This document shows, piece after piece, positions 28,771-35,271 of a DNA stretch of 38,955 nucleotides. Position 1 is the first letter of the stretch; each line of letters starts with the position of its first letter. The position numbers were made by a program, and so were the translations under genes. Origin of the DNA: a virus; IMG/VR virus record IMGVR_UViG_3300044814_000035, positions 1 through 38,955 of that record; one strand, 5' to 3'. The notes below the pieces were generated by a model. The model was not told the origin of the DNA. It ran no database searches and saw nothing but the letters and a program-made list of their open reading frames with translations.

Positions 28771-29201
28771 TTGAGTTCACCGTCCACGCTTCATCGCATG
28801 GAAAAGATCGCGCCTATAAGGTGTATGTTTATGACTCGCTGGAGGATATGTACGCCGCAACCGATCGCTGGCACTTCAAGCGCGGCGAGACTGGAGGCGA
28901 TCATAATTATCACGGTATCACCCATAGCTACCAGCGCATCGAGTACGATAAAGACGGTCACGAACTCTCGTATCCGAACGTCGGTATTATCCGCTATTGC
29001 AAGGGGTATCTGTCGAGCTACATCATAGCTCACGAGATTGCTCACGCTACCATAAACATCTATCAGATGGACTGTGTCGGCGACACCGATCTCGCGCTCG
29101 ATCACCTGGATCCCAGTAATGAGGTGTTTTGCCATATTCTAAGCGAGCTCGAGCATAACATTGTCAGTAAACTTAATAGATTAGGAGCCTATGATGAGTA
29201 A
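28767..29201 (+). CDS. HEXXH zinc protease-like protein
   Basis: These 144 residues start at GTG 28767 with a 4-base overlap. The centre contains a zincin signature: GYLSSYIIAHEIAHATINIY with H89-E90-x-x-H93. N118-E119 in SNEVFCHILSELEHNI is a possible third ligand, as in small phage zincins. The first 80 residues are beta-rich with several His. The fold is probably a compact metalloprotease without signal peptide, so it would act in the cytoplasm. Substrate and need in infection are unknown. It could inactivate a host regulator or defence protein, but it may also have lost activity. Confidence 0.7.
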   Translation: MIEFTVHASSHGKDRAYKVYVYDSLEDMYAATDRWHFKRGETGGDHNYHGITHSYQRIEYDKDGHELSYPNVGIIRYCKGYLSSYIIAHEIAHATINIYQMDCVGDTDLALDHLDPSNEVFCHILSELEHNIVSKLNRLGAYDE

Positions 29202-29412
29202 ATTGAATATCCCCGATAATATGACGGAGCGCCCTCTGGACTGGATCCTGAAAAGCAACGCGGCCGTACAGGTGAACTTCGACGGTGCCTCCGCGAAGGA
29301 CTTCCCGAAGCTGAAGGAAGATCTGAAGGAGCTCATTTTGCAAACAGTCACCGCCTCTCGCGATCACGCTCTTCCCCTTGCCTACATCGAGAAGACCGTC
29401 CAGAGCTGGTGA
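29191..29412 (+). CDS. Hypothetical small protein before Fic gene
   Basis: These 73 residues contain a helix-rich part (KDFPKLKEDLKELILQTVTA). The ATG overlaps the stop of the HEXXH gene region and has a GGAG site at 8 bases. Its TGA overlaps the Fic start (TGATG). A small gene immediately before a Fic gene can be an antitoxin, but no class I inhibition motif (S/T-x-x-x-E-G/N) is visible here. Confidence 0.55.
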   Translation: MMSKLNIPDNMTERPLDWILKSNAAVQVNFDGASAKDFPKLKEDLKELILQTVTASRDHALPLAYIEKTVQSW

Positions 29413-29909
29413 TGCAACGGCTCACCGATGAAGAGATCGAGTTTCTAACTCAGTCGAACTACATCGAGGGCGAAGACGACAACATCATCCAGCCGGCGAG
29501 AGCCTGGGATCTGATAAAGTCGCTCGATCACCTCAGCAACGTCGATATCTGCCGGGCTCATAAGATCCTAATGCTCGATAAGCCCTACCCTCCTCCACGC
29601 GGCTACTATCGAAGCGTACCTCAGATAAACGTCACGATCGGCGGACGTGCCGCGCCCGGCTGGTGGCTTGTCGACGGCCTGATGAGTAACTGGTGCCTGG
29701 ACTATGAAGAGCTCGGCTGGATGGAAGCTCATATCCGCTTCGAGCACATACACCCCTTCGCGGACGGTAACGGCCGTATGGGGCGGATGCTTATGAACTG
29801 GCAACGTCGGCACGAAGGCCTCCCCTTGCTGATCGTCCACGAGGGCGAAGAGCAACAGCGGTACTATAAGTGGTTCAAGGGCAACGCCGAAGGTGATGTG
29901 TTATCATAA
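29412..29909 (+). CDS. Fic-domain protein (probable AMP-transferase) with own inhibitory helix
   Basis: These 165 residues carry the complete Fic motif HPFADGNGRMGR at 114-125, in which H114 is the catalytic base and the D118-G-N-G-R part holds the nucleotide phosphates. Upstream, GYYRSVPQINV near 64-74 is the flap that positions the target. Residues 15-20 read SNYIEG, matching the inhibitory S/T-x-x-x-E-G/N helix, placed N-terminal as in class II Fic proteins. E19 would block productive ATP binding until released. It is short for a Fic protein and has no extra domain. The gene lies between a 73-residue protein and the endolysin. Modification of a host protein (shutoff or defence evasion) is inferred. 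Confidence 0.85.
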   Translation: MQRLTDEEIEFLTQSNYIEGEDDNIIQPARAWDLIKSLDHLSNVDICRAHKILMLDKPYPPPRGYYRSVPQINVTIGGRAAPGWWLVDGLMSNWCLDYEELGWMEAHIRFEHIHPFADGNGRMGRMLMNWQRRHEGLPLLIVHEGEEQQRYYKWFKGNAEGDVLS

Positions 29910-29923
29910 GCGCAAAGGCAACT

Positions 29924-30937
29924 ATGTCAGAAACAGCGCAACAATACTTCGATAACTATCAAGGCCAGTCGCTCCTCTACGCTCCGAGTCCGGCTCGAGA
30001 GTATCTTCGCGGTCAATGTGTCCAGGGCGTCAGTTTTTTCGTAACGGATAACGGCTTCCCGGTCATCTGGGCGGATGCTTATGAGTGGTTCTCTGACGGA
30101 CTATTCCCTGATCAGTATGAGCGGATCCCCTACACTCCCGGCATGGTATTACAGCCGAACGACGTCGTCGTCTGGTTGCCTACTCTGCCGGGATCCGGAG
30201 GTGCCGGTCATATCGCGGCCGTACTGACAGCGAACGCTCAGACGTTCGTATCGGTTGATCAAAACTGGGGCGGTAAAACTATTCATAAAGTAACGCATAA
30301 CTATAGCTATGTGGCCGGCGTGCTCCGCTTTAAGGGCGGTCGAGGCGGCGGCGCACCGGCACCATCAGGAGGAGAAGAAGATATGATCGGAGACACAGAT
30401 AACGAATACGCACGCTGGGAGAAACTCGGCCAGGAAGTTCGCGGACGTACTCTAAGCCGGGACGAGTTCCGGGCGGCGGCAGTCGGCAAGACGTGGCTGA
30501 ACGCGATCGAAATACTATGTGATGATGCCGAAGCTGATCGAACTCAGCAAGCTCAGGATCTCGGACAGCTCGCCGAAACGCAAGGCTGGCAAGGCAATAT
30601 GAGCTCGATGCAAGACACGATCAATAATCAAAATCAGACCATCACCGACCTCACTACAAAACTCAATGATGCTAATGTGAGCAACGCCGATAAGCAAAAA
30701 GCGCTGACCGACTCGCTGGATAAAATCGCTAACGACAACGCGAGCCTGGCGACCACTCACGACAAAATCACTGACCTAATGTCAAAGGTAACTGGCTATG
30801 AAACTAACCCGATTATTAAAGCTCAGAACGCGGCAAAAGCGGCGGCGCAAAAGCCCAGCAAGATCGCCAGCCTTTTCGCCTCGATCATGGCTTCAGTCGG
30901 AAAATATAAAAGCGGCGCGGCTAAGAAAAAGACATAG
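29924..30937 (+). CDS. CHAP-family endolysin with long C-terminal region
   Basis: These 337 residues begin with a CHAP-like amidase/endopeptidase domain (about 1-140): C32 in RGQCVQGVSFF, H96 in GAGHIAAVL and N114 or D112 in VDQNWGG form the catalytic set, with PNDVVVW between them. A Gly/Pro linker (about 140-152) leads to a second module with RTLSRDEFRAAAVGKTWLNA and IEILCDDAEADR. A coiled coil (about 210-285) follows, and the end has a hydrophobic Ala/Ser stretch and Lys residues. No signal peptide is present, so release needs a holin. The stop is joined to the start of a 33-residue membrane protein. The C-terminal module is not a known wall-binding domain to me and may dock to the wall or oligomerise. 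Confidence 0.8.
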   Translation: MSETAQQYFDNYQGQSLLYAPSPAREYLRGQCVQGVSFFVTDNGFPVIWADAYEWFSDGLFPDQYERIPYTPGMVLQPNDVVVWLPTLPGSGGAGHIAAVLTANAQTFVSVDQNWGGKTIHKVTHNYSYVAGVLRFKGGRGGGAPAPSGGEEDMIGDTDNEYARWEKLGQEVRGRTLSRDEFRAAAVGKTWLNAIEILCDDAEADRTQQAQDLGQLAETQGWQGNMSSMQDTINNQNQTITDLTTKLNDANVSNADKQKALTDSLDKIANDNASLATTHDKITDLMSKVTGYETNPIIKAQNAAKAAAQKPSKIASLFASIMASVGKYKSGAAKKKT

Positions 30938-31039
30938 ATGAACTCGCCGGATGACGGCATAATTAAGTTCATATTTTGGGTGACGGTTGCTTGTGCGGCC
31001 GTCATTTTTTATAACATGACGCGCGGCCGGAAGCCCTAG
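30938..31039 (+). CDS. 33-residue single-span membrane protein next to endolysin
   Basis: The frame MNSPDDGIIKFIFWVTVACA... starts directly after the endolysin TAG. It has an acidic N-terminus, one hydrophobic span (about residues 9-24) and a basic end (TRGRKP). A pinholin or spanin-like partner of lysis is possible. The stop overlaps the stop of the opposite-strand gene in the palindrome CTAG. Confidence 0.5.
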   Translation: MNSPDDGIIKFIFWVTVACAAVIFYNMTRGRKP

Positions 31040-31227
31040 ACTCGCGGCGCCCGGTTGCGTAAGACTTCGCGCCGGATGATGCCGAGCCACTCCGCGAGCC
31101 GGACTACTATGTACACGATCCCGACTATGAAGATAGCCCAGCTCAAGCTCACGCTGACGACCCAGCCGCGAGCCGAAATTGATACCAAGAACACCCAGAT
31201 CATAAGTACGATTGTTGATAGCGACAT
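31036..31227 (-). CDS. Two-span membrane protein, leftward, convergent with lysis genes
   Basis: The 63 residues have two hydrophobic segments (about 3-20 with STIVLMIWVFLVSIS, and about 26-46 with SLSWAIFIVGIVYIVVRLAE) and a basic cytoplasmic end (RREVLRNRAPR). ATG at 31227 follows AGGAGGT by 5 bases, the strongest Shine-Dalgarno site in the region. Class II holin topology fits. It is transcribed against the endolysin operon from its own promoter (31254-31259), which would let its timing differ. Confidence 0.6.
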   Translation of the reverse strand: MSLSTIVLMIWVFLVSISARGWVVSVSLSWAIFIVGIVYIVVRLAEWLGIIRREVLRNRAPRV

Positions 31228-31253
31228 AAGCACCTCCTCACGTTAATGGTTAC

Positions 31254-31259
31254 ACTATA
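31254..31259 (-). promoter_or_regulatory. Extended -10 promoter for the membrane gene
   Basis: Read leftward: TG-C-TATAGT, then GTAACCATTAACGTGAGGAGG, and ATG 26 bases further. The same word TGCTATAGTGT occurs at 22533. No -35 consensus is seen. Confidence 0.55.
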
Positions 31260-31462
31260 GCACTCTACCCTTCCCTCCCTATGGCACTCCCCCGATTTGC
31301 GTTCTCCACCTTAGCCACTTATTTGACAGGGCGTCAAGCAGGGCAGGGGAGTCCCCTACTACCCCTGTTAAATTATATTTTACTCAAAATTGGTATAAAC
31401 GAGTTATTTTTGCCGGGGAAGTGGTAAAATAGCACCAAAGCACCTAAAACAAAGAGATCAAA
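31260..31462. promoter_or_regulatory. Intergenic control region with nested palindromes and two rightward -10 candidates
   Basis: The 200 bases hold no gene. TTGAC-N5-GTCAA (31323-31337) is a perfect palindrome. AGGGGA-G-TCCCCT (near 31346-31358) is nested in CAGGGG...CCCCTG. Two rightward extended -10 candidates follow: TGGTATAAA (31394-31399) and TGGTAAAAT (31425-31430). The second would drive the 41-residue gene at 31463. The region looks like a regulated promoter with operator candidates. Confidence 0.4.
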
Positions 31463-31588
31463 ATGAAGAGGAAGCCCTACAAGAAGCAGGACGATCGGTT
31501 GCTGAAACAACTGTCCTATGCTGAGCGCCGCCGACAGGTCTATTACCGTCGCATGATATACAAAGAACTAAACTTGACGACTGTATAA
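31463..31588 (+). CDS. 41-residue very basic micro-protein
   Basis: The frame MKRKPYKKQDDRLLKQLSYA... has 41 residues, rich in Lys, Arg and Tyr (ERRRQVYYRRMIYKEL). It lies about 30 bases after a TGGTAAAAT promoter and is closed by the shared hairpin at 31611-31631. A weak GAG-type site precedes ATG. Such a small basic protein can bind nucleic acid. No family was recognised. Confidence 0.5.
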   Translation: MKRKPYKKQDDRLLKQLSYAERRRQVYYRRMIYKELNLTTV

Positions 31589-31610
31589 AATAGTTATACA
31601 CAAACAAAAA

Positions 31611-31631
31611 CACCGGCTATTTTGGCCGGTG
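31611..31631. terminator. Bidirectional terminator between convergent small genes
   Basis: CACCGGC (31611-31617) pairs with GCCGGTG (31625-31631). On the leftward strand the stem is followed by TTTTTG, a good rho-independent terminator for the gene at 31722-31928. On the rightward strand it lacks a U-tract but can still stop or protect the 41-residue gene transcript. Confidence 0.65.
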
Positions 31632-31721
31632 CTCTTGACTCGCATTTTTGTAGTTTTGGTTTTTGTTTAGTGTTGTTGCGAGTGAGGGCGTTTTAGTTTT
31701 ATATCAACAACAAGCTAATCA

Positions 31722-31928
31722 TTACACGACTGATACGCGTAATGCAATAGTCGGCTCAGTGATACTTGTCACAATGAGCCCGGCCTTCATTTTGAGGAAC
31801 TTGAACGTCGTCCCGGACTCGTACAGTCGATCGTGTGAACGCGTGTGTACGGCCGGCTCGAACTCGGCGCCCTGGATGCCAGAGTTTAGGTATCGAAGAT
31901 CGATATGAGTGCCGACGTCGTAAGTCAT
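31722..31928 (-). CDS. 68-residue leaderless protein, leftward
   Basis: The protein MTYDVGTHIDLRYLNSGIQG... is mainly beta with a hydrophobic C-terminal half (FKFLKMKAGLIVTSITEPTI, then ALRVSVV). No Shine-Dalgarno site precedes it. A CATAAT -10 ends 6 bases before the ATG, with TTGATG as -35 at a 16-base spacer. It is a single-gene unit, ending at the hairpin at 31611-31631, and its promoter is divergent to the early operon. A regulator of the early promoter is possible from position, but no DNA-binding motif is seen. Confidence 0.6.
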   Translation of the reverse strand: MTYDVGTHIDLRYLNSGIQGAEFEPAVHTRSHDRLYESGTTFKFLKMKAGLIVTSITEPTIALRVSVV

Positions 31929-31934
31929 ACGCCC

Positions 31935-31962
31935 ATTATGAGCCGCTCAGAACGAGCATCAA
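31935..31962 (-). promoter_or_regulatory. Leaderless leftward promoter
   Basis: Read leftward: TTGATG (31957-31962), 16 bases, CATAAT (31935-31940), 6 bases, ATG (31928). Confidence 0.55.
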
Positions 31963-31977
31963 CTTACACAAAAAGTC

Positions 31978-32006
31978 TTTACATTTTCTGTAAATACATT
32001 TACTAT
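31978..32006 (+). promoter_or_regulatory. Early operon promoter with overlapping palindrome
   Basis: TTTACA (31978-31983), 17 bases, TACTAT (32001-32006). The -35 is one arm of a perfect palindrome TTTACA-N5-TGTAAA (31978-31994), a likely operator. The leader of about 27 bases carries GGAGGAG before the TTG start at 32040. Confidence 0.65.
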
Positions 32007-32039
32007 TATTGGGTGTAACAATTTTGGGAGGAGCACATA

Positions 32040-32198
32040 TTGAAGATGCCTAAAGTATTAAGGCGCGATGCCTTGCTGTTTCAGCTCGGCACGACCTACA
32101 GGCAAAAACGAAAAGATCGTGATGGGTGGGAGCTTGTTGATCGTACTGACGACACAACCGTCCTATACTATGAAGACATCCGTCCAGTAACAACATAA
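32040..32198 (+). CDS. 52-residue protein, first gene of early operon
   Basis: The frame is 52 residues from TTG 32040 (or 50 from ATG 32046), containing LRRDALLFQLGTTYRQKRKD and a beta end (DTTVLYYEDIRPVTT). GGAGGAG lies 6 bases before TTG, which decides the start. It looks like a small beta-rich protein with a basic N-terminus. No family was recognised. Confidence 0.5.
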   Translation: MKMPKVLRRDALLFQLGTTYRQKRKDRDGWELVDRTDDTTVLYYEDIRPVTT

Positions 32199-32216
32199 GC
32201 AGAAAGGTTAAATCTA

Positions 32217-32882
32217 GTGGCAGATTTACGCAAAGCACAAACGACGACGATCGGCGGCGGAGCAATTTACGCGAAGGTCGCCGAGCGTCTCAAACTATTC
32301 CGGGAAGACAACCCCAAAGGCAAGCAGGAGTCAGCGTTCGAGCCGGACGTTGACGGCAGTATGGTATTCACGGTCTGGCTCTGGAAAGACAAGACCGACC
32401 TTATCGATTTAATGAAAGCCGGCGTCACGGACAAGGACGTGCTACATAGTAGCGCCGACGCAAACGGCAACGCCAAAGGTCAGCTCGGCGGCAAGGAGAA
32501 GGACTTCGAGAAGCTCGAGTCCGTTGCCCTCGGCCGCGCCCTGGCGATGCTCGGGTACCTAGCGTCCGGCGAGATCGCGTCATCCGAAGAGATGGAGCAA
32601 TTCGAGGACTATAAAGAGCAGAAGGCTCTCGAAGAGGCTGAGGACTTCATCAAGCAGATCGGCGACACGAAGAGCAATCAGGAAATGAATAAGATCCTAG
32701 CCGGCAATCAGGGGATGCTCAAAAATCGCCTAGTGGTCGAAGCGGCAAAGGTCAAACAGGCCGAGTTCGCTGAAGCTGATAAATTGAAGAAGCCGGCCAC
32801 GCCGCCGGCAAAGAGCAAAACTCCGGAAGCCGTCGCGCTACCTAAAGACTTAAAGGAGCCGGCTGATGTCAAGAATAATTAA
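32217..32882 (+). CDS. Single-strand annealing protein-like (ERF/Sak type)
   Basis: These 221 residues start at GTG 32217 (AAAGG 9 bases before). The N-terminal domain holds YAKVAERLKLFREDNPKGKQ and a beta region (GSMVFTVWLWKDKT). LESVALGRALAMLGYLASGE then leads into IASSEEMEQFED, the order seen in phage annealing proteins (a T-x-x-GRAL helix followed by a SxEEM segment). The C-terminal third is Lys/Ala/Pro-rich and flexible. These proteins coat and pair single DNA strands in phage recombination. The next gene is an exonuclease, giving the standard exonuclease-annealase pair. Confidence 0.7.
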   Translation: MADLRKAQTTTIGGGAIYAKVAERLKLFREDNPKGKQESAFEPDVDGSMVFTVWLWKDKTDLIDLMKAGVTDKDVLHSSADANGNAKGQLGGKEKDFEKLESVALGRALAMLGYLASGEIASSEEMEQFEDYKEQKALEEAEDFIKQIGDTKSNQEMNKILAGNQGMLKNRLVVEAAKVKQAEFAEADKLKKPATPPAKSKTPEAVALPKDLKEPADVKNN

Positions 32883-33819
32883 GCTCAAGCAAAATACGGA
32901 TGAGTGGATGGAGTTCAGAAAGGGCAAGATCGGCGGATCCGGGCTCGGCGGCATCTGGTCGACACCTTCATATAAGGAAGAGGACATCCGGGCGATGCTC
33001 GAGACTCGAGGCTTCGACTTCGATCAGTTCCTCCTAGAACTCAAGAAAGAGAACCCTCGCAAGCGTACCGTCACCGCCGACGATCTCAAGACTTTACTGA
33101 CTGACGACGATCGGGACGAGCTACACGCCCAGGCTGAACGCAAGATCGGCTATTATGAGACGCTCGCCGAACAGGTATCGATCGCGCCGGAAGACGACGA
33201 GGACGAGGCTCAGTGGGCGAACGCGATGGATCGCGGTCACGGCCTGGAGGACTCAGCGGCTCAAAGGGCGGCGGAGATCCTGAAGGTGAACGTCGCGAAA
33301 GTCGGCTGTTTCGTCGTGGATCCGCCAGAGGGCACGAAGAAAGAGGATCTCGCTATATATGACAGCATCTATAACTCTCCGGATCGGATCGTACTGCCGA
33401 AGGGCATCAAGCCGGTCGAGTACCTGGATATCGAAGGTGAGCTGGACGTCGATGCCTACGATCGTAAGCCGTTCAAGATAACCGAGATGATGGAGGTCAA
33501 GAACCTCAAGGCCTCAAAGCACCTCATGGCCTGGGATACGCGCCGGGTGCCAGAGGACTACTGGACTCAGAAGATCCAGTATTTCGTCACGAACGAAAAC
33601 CTCGAGACGCTGTACTGGGTATTTAATAACCCTCTCGTGCCGATCATGCCGACGTTCGTCCTGGTGATCAAGCGTGAGGATCTCGGCCACTGGCCGGCAA
33701 CGATGCTCCGCTATCAGCGCCGCACTATTAAGGCGATGGGCGAGTTCCGGGAGCGACTGATCGCTGAGTCTGATAATTTAATACTGCCGGCTAAGCCGGA
33801 GAAGGGGATCGAGGGATGA
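32866..33819 (+). CDS. YqaJ / lambda Exo-type recombination exonuclease
   Basis: These 317 residues show the family signature through the chain: EWMEFRKGKIGGSGLGGIWS near residue 13-32, E128 in GHGLEDSAAQ, D173 in SPDR, E210-x-K212 in MEVKN, and Y232-x-x-Q235 in YWTQKIQYF. Together these form the PD-(D/E)xK nuclease core that digests one strand of double-stranded DNA ends. An acidic insertion (about 105-118) is unusual. The gene overlaps the annealing protein by 17 bases and the next gene by 4. It most likely supplies 3' overhangs to the annealing protein for concatemer formation. Confidence 0.85.
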   Translation: MSRIIKLKQNTDEWMEFRKGKIGGSGLGGIWSTPSYKEEDIRAMLETRGFDFDQFLLELKKENPRKRTVTADDLKTLLTDDDRDELHAQAERKIGYYETLAEQVSIAPEDDEDEAQWANAMDRGHGLEDSAAQRAAEILKVNVAKVGCFVVDPPEGTKKEDLAIYDSIYNSPDRIVLPKGIKPVEYLDIEGELDVDAYDRKPFKITEMMEVKNLKASKHLMAWDTRRVPEDYWTQKIQYFVTNENLETLYWVFNNPLVPIMPTFVLVIKREDLGHWPATMLRYQRRTIKAMGEFRERLIAESDNLILPAKPEKGIEG

Positions 33820-34547
33820 TACGCTGGTACGATCGCAAGGGCGGAGTAATCGCTGATAGTAGCGATCCTAAAGAAAAGCACATGAAGGATATGGCCGCTG
33901 TCGAAGCGAAGCTCACAGATCCGGAATATAAGGTGATCAGCCAGGACTATACGCCGCGCAAGAAGTTCTTCGTGTCGACAGTCTGGCTCGGCCTGGATCA
34001 AAACTTCATGGCGAAACCCGAGGATCCTAAATATAAGCCGACGATCTTCGAGACTATGGCCTGGGAAAATGGTCGCAAGGGCAGGGGTGAAGACATACTC
34101 CAGCGCCGCTATCAGACCGAGCAACAGGCTCTCGATGCTCACTCGGAGATAATGCACGACCTGACTGATCTGGAGTGGAATAAATCGTTGCAAGGACACC
34201 TCGCGCGGATCTATAAGGCGCTCTGGAAGCCTACCGTTCGCTGGTCAAAACTCCCCGATATGATCTTCTGGGGCGTCTGGCTGACTAGCTTGTCAGTATG
34301 GTTTATGCCTAAAGACGATAATCACATCGGCGAGAAGCTGGCGCTCGACGTCATACTGTACGGCACTTTTTTGCTGTACTTCATATATGAAGCTGTTCGG
34401 ATGCACCACCGAAACAAACAGTGGAAGTGGGATAAAATCGAGATGTACGTCACTAATCTAGTCCTCGAGCTCGAGATGCTCAAGGCCGGCGACAAAAAGG
34501 GCGCCGAGATGATGAAAGACCTCCGTAAGATGCTGGAGAAAATGTAA
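33816..34547 (+). CDS. Phage 'VSTVWLGLDQ' protein with two-span membrane extension
   Basis: These 243 residues join two parts. Residues about 45-115 hold a known phage pattern (FVSTVWLGLDQNF, then FETMAWENGR and RYQTEQQALDAHSEI), normally a soluble protein of about 90-110 residues and unknown function. After that come two hydrophobic segments (about 147-165 and 172-192, with DMIFWGVWLTSLSVWFM and LYGTFLLYFIYEA). A C-terminal charged helix follows (about 200-243). A membrane-anchored form of this protein is odd and could tether an early complex to the membrane. The gene is fully coupled to its neighbours. Confidence 0.7.
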   Translation: MIRWYDRKGGVIADSSDPKEKHMKDMAAVEAKLTDPEYKVISQDYTPRKKFFVSTVWLGLDQNFMAKPEDPKYKPTIFETMAWENGRKGRGEDILQRRYQTEQQALDAHSEIMHDLTDLEWNKSLQGHLARIYKALWKPTVRWSKLPDMIFWGVWLTSLSVWFMPKDDNHIGEKLALDVILYGTFLLYFIYEAVRMHHRNKQWKWDKIEMYVTNLVLELEMLKAGDKKGAEMMKDLRKMLEKM

Positions 34548-34789
34548 TGAATACCCAGCGCGACGAACTCGCAAAACACGGCATTGACCACGATAAGTAC
34601 GATATTCTTTTAGAGCATAATCGTACCATCGACGACGAGACAACTGGCATAAAAATTGTCCGACTTAGTGACGGAAAAGCAGTCGAAGCAGTTATGAGTA
34701 AATCACGGCGGCAACTGGCCGAAGATGGTGATACGACCTACATCGACACTATCGTTGCTCTAGTACATGAATTGGAGGCTGAAAAGTGA
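34547..34789 (+). CDS. Hypothetical protein, early operon
   Basis: The 80 residues contain KYDILLEHNRTIDDETTGIK and a helical end (TYIDTIVALVHELEAEK). ATG overlaps the previous stop as TAATG, and the stop overlaps the next GTG. No motif is seen. Confidence 0.55.
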   Translation: MNTQRDELAKHGIDHDKYDILLEHNRTIDDETTGIKIVRLSDGKAVEAVMSKSRRQLAEDGDTTYIDTIVALVHELEAEK

Positions 34790-35271
34790 GCCTGTACAAT
34801 CAGCTTCACGGCCAAAACCCGGACTCGGCGATCCTCTGTAGTTGGTTCAATATCGACCAGGGCAAGAACAGCTTCAACTCCGGCCGCTTCCGCGATATCT
34901 ACCTGGCCGACAATGGTACGAAGGTCATATTGTATACGCGCAACGGCGGCGGCAATCGCGAAGAGTATGCTGAGGTAAACGCTAAACTTGCTAAGCATCC
35001 GGAGTACGTCCGGGACTGGGACGACGACTTCGATAACACCTATGCCTATTTCGAGTTCAACGTGCCGGCAAAGTTCAAGAAGGTCGCCGCGCTGATGTGG
35101 AAGGGCGAAGAGCCGAAGAATATCAGCGAGAAGTTTCAGGCTACCATGAACGAGATGAGCGCGATGACGCCGGATCAGGTGCAAGCCGATCCACGCTTCG
35201 CGCCTACTTTTAAGCTCCTCAAGAAGATCGAAGATGGTGACGTCCCGGAGGATGGAGTCTTTAAGGTATGA
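34786..35271 (+). CDS. Conserved phage protein of unknown function
   Basis: These 161 residues contain SGRFRDIYLADNGTKVILYT, RNGGGNREEY and DWDDDFDNTYAYFEFNVPAK, a set that recurs in phages of many hosts as a single small domain. The end is helical (FKLLKKIEDGD). No catalytic motif is evident. It lies between the recombination genes, so a role in DNA metabolism is possible but unproven. Confidence 0.65.
   Translation: MSLYNQLHGQNPDSAILCSWFNIDQGKNSFNSGRFRDIYLADNGTKVILYTRNGGGNREEYAEVNAKLAKHPEYVRDWDDDFDNTYAYFEFNVPAKFKKVAALMWKGEEPKNISEKFQATMNEMSAMTPDQVQADPRFAPTFKLLKKIEDGDVPEDGVFKV

Noticed and set aside
23889-31371. Shared word CCCCTGTTAA at 23889 and 31362
   Set aside because: Ten identical bases at two control regions is suggestive but could be chance at this genome size; flanks do not match.
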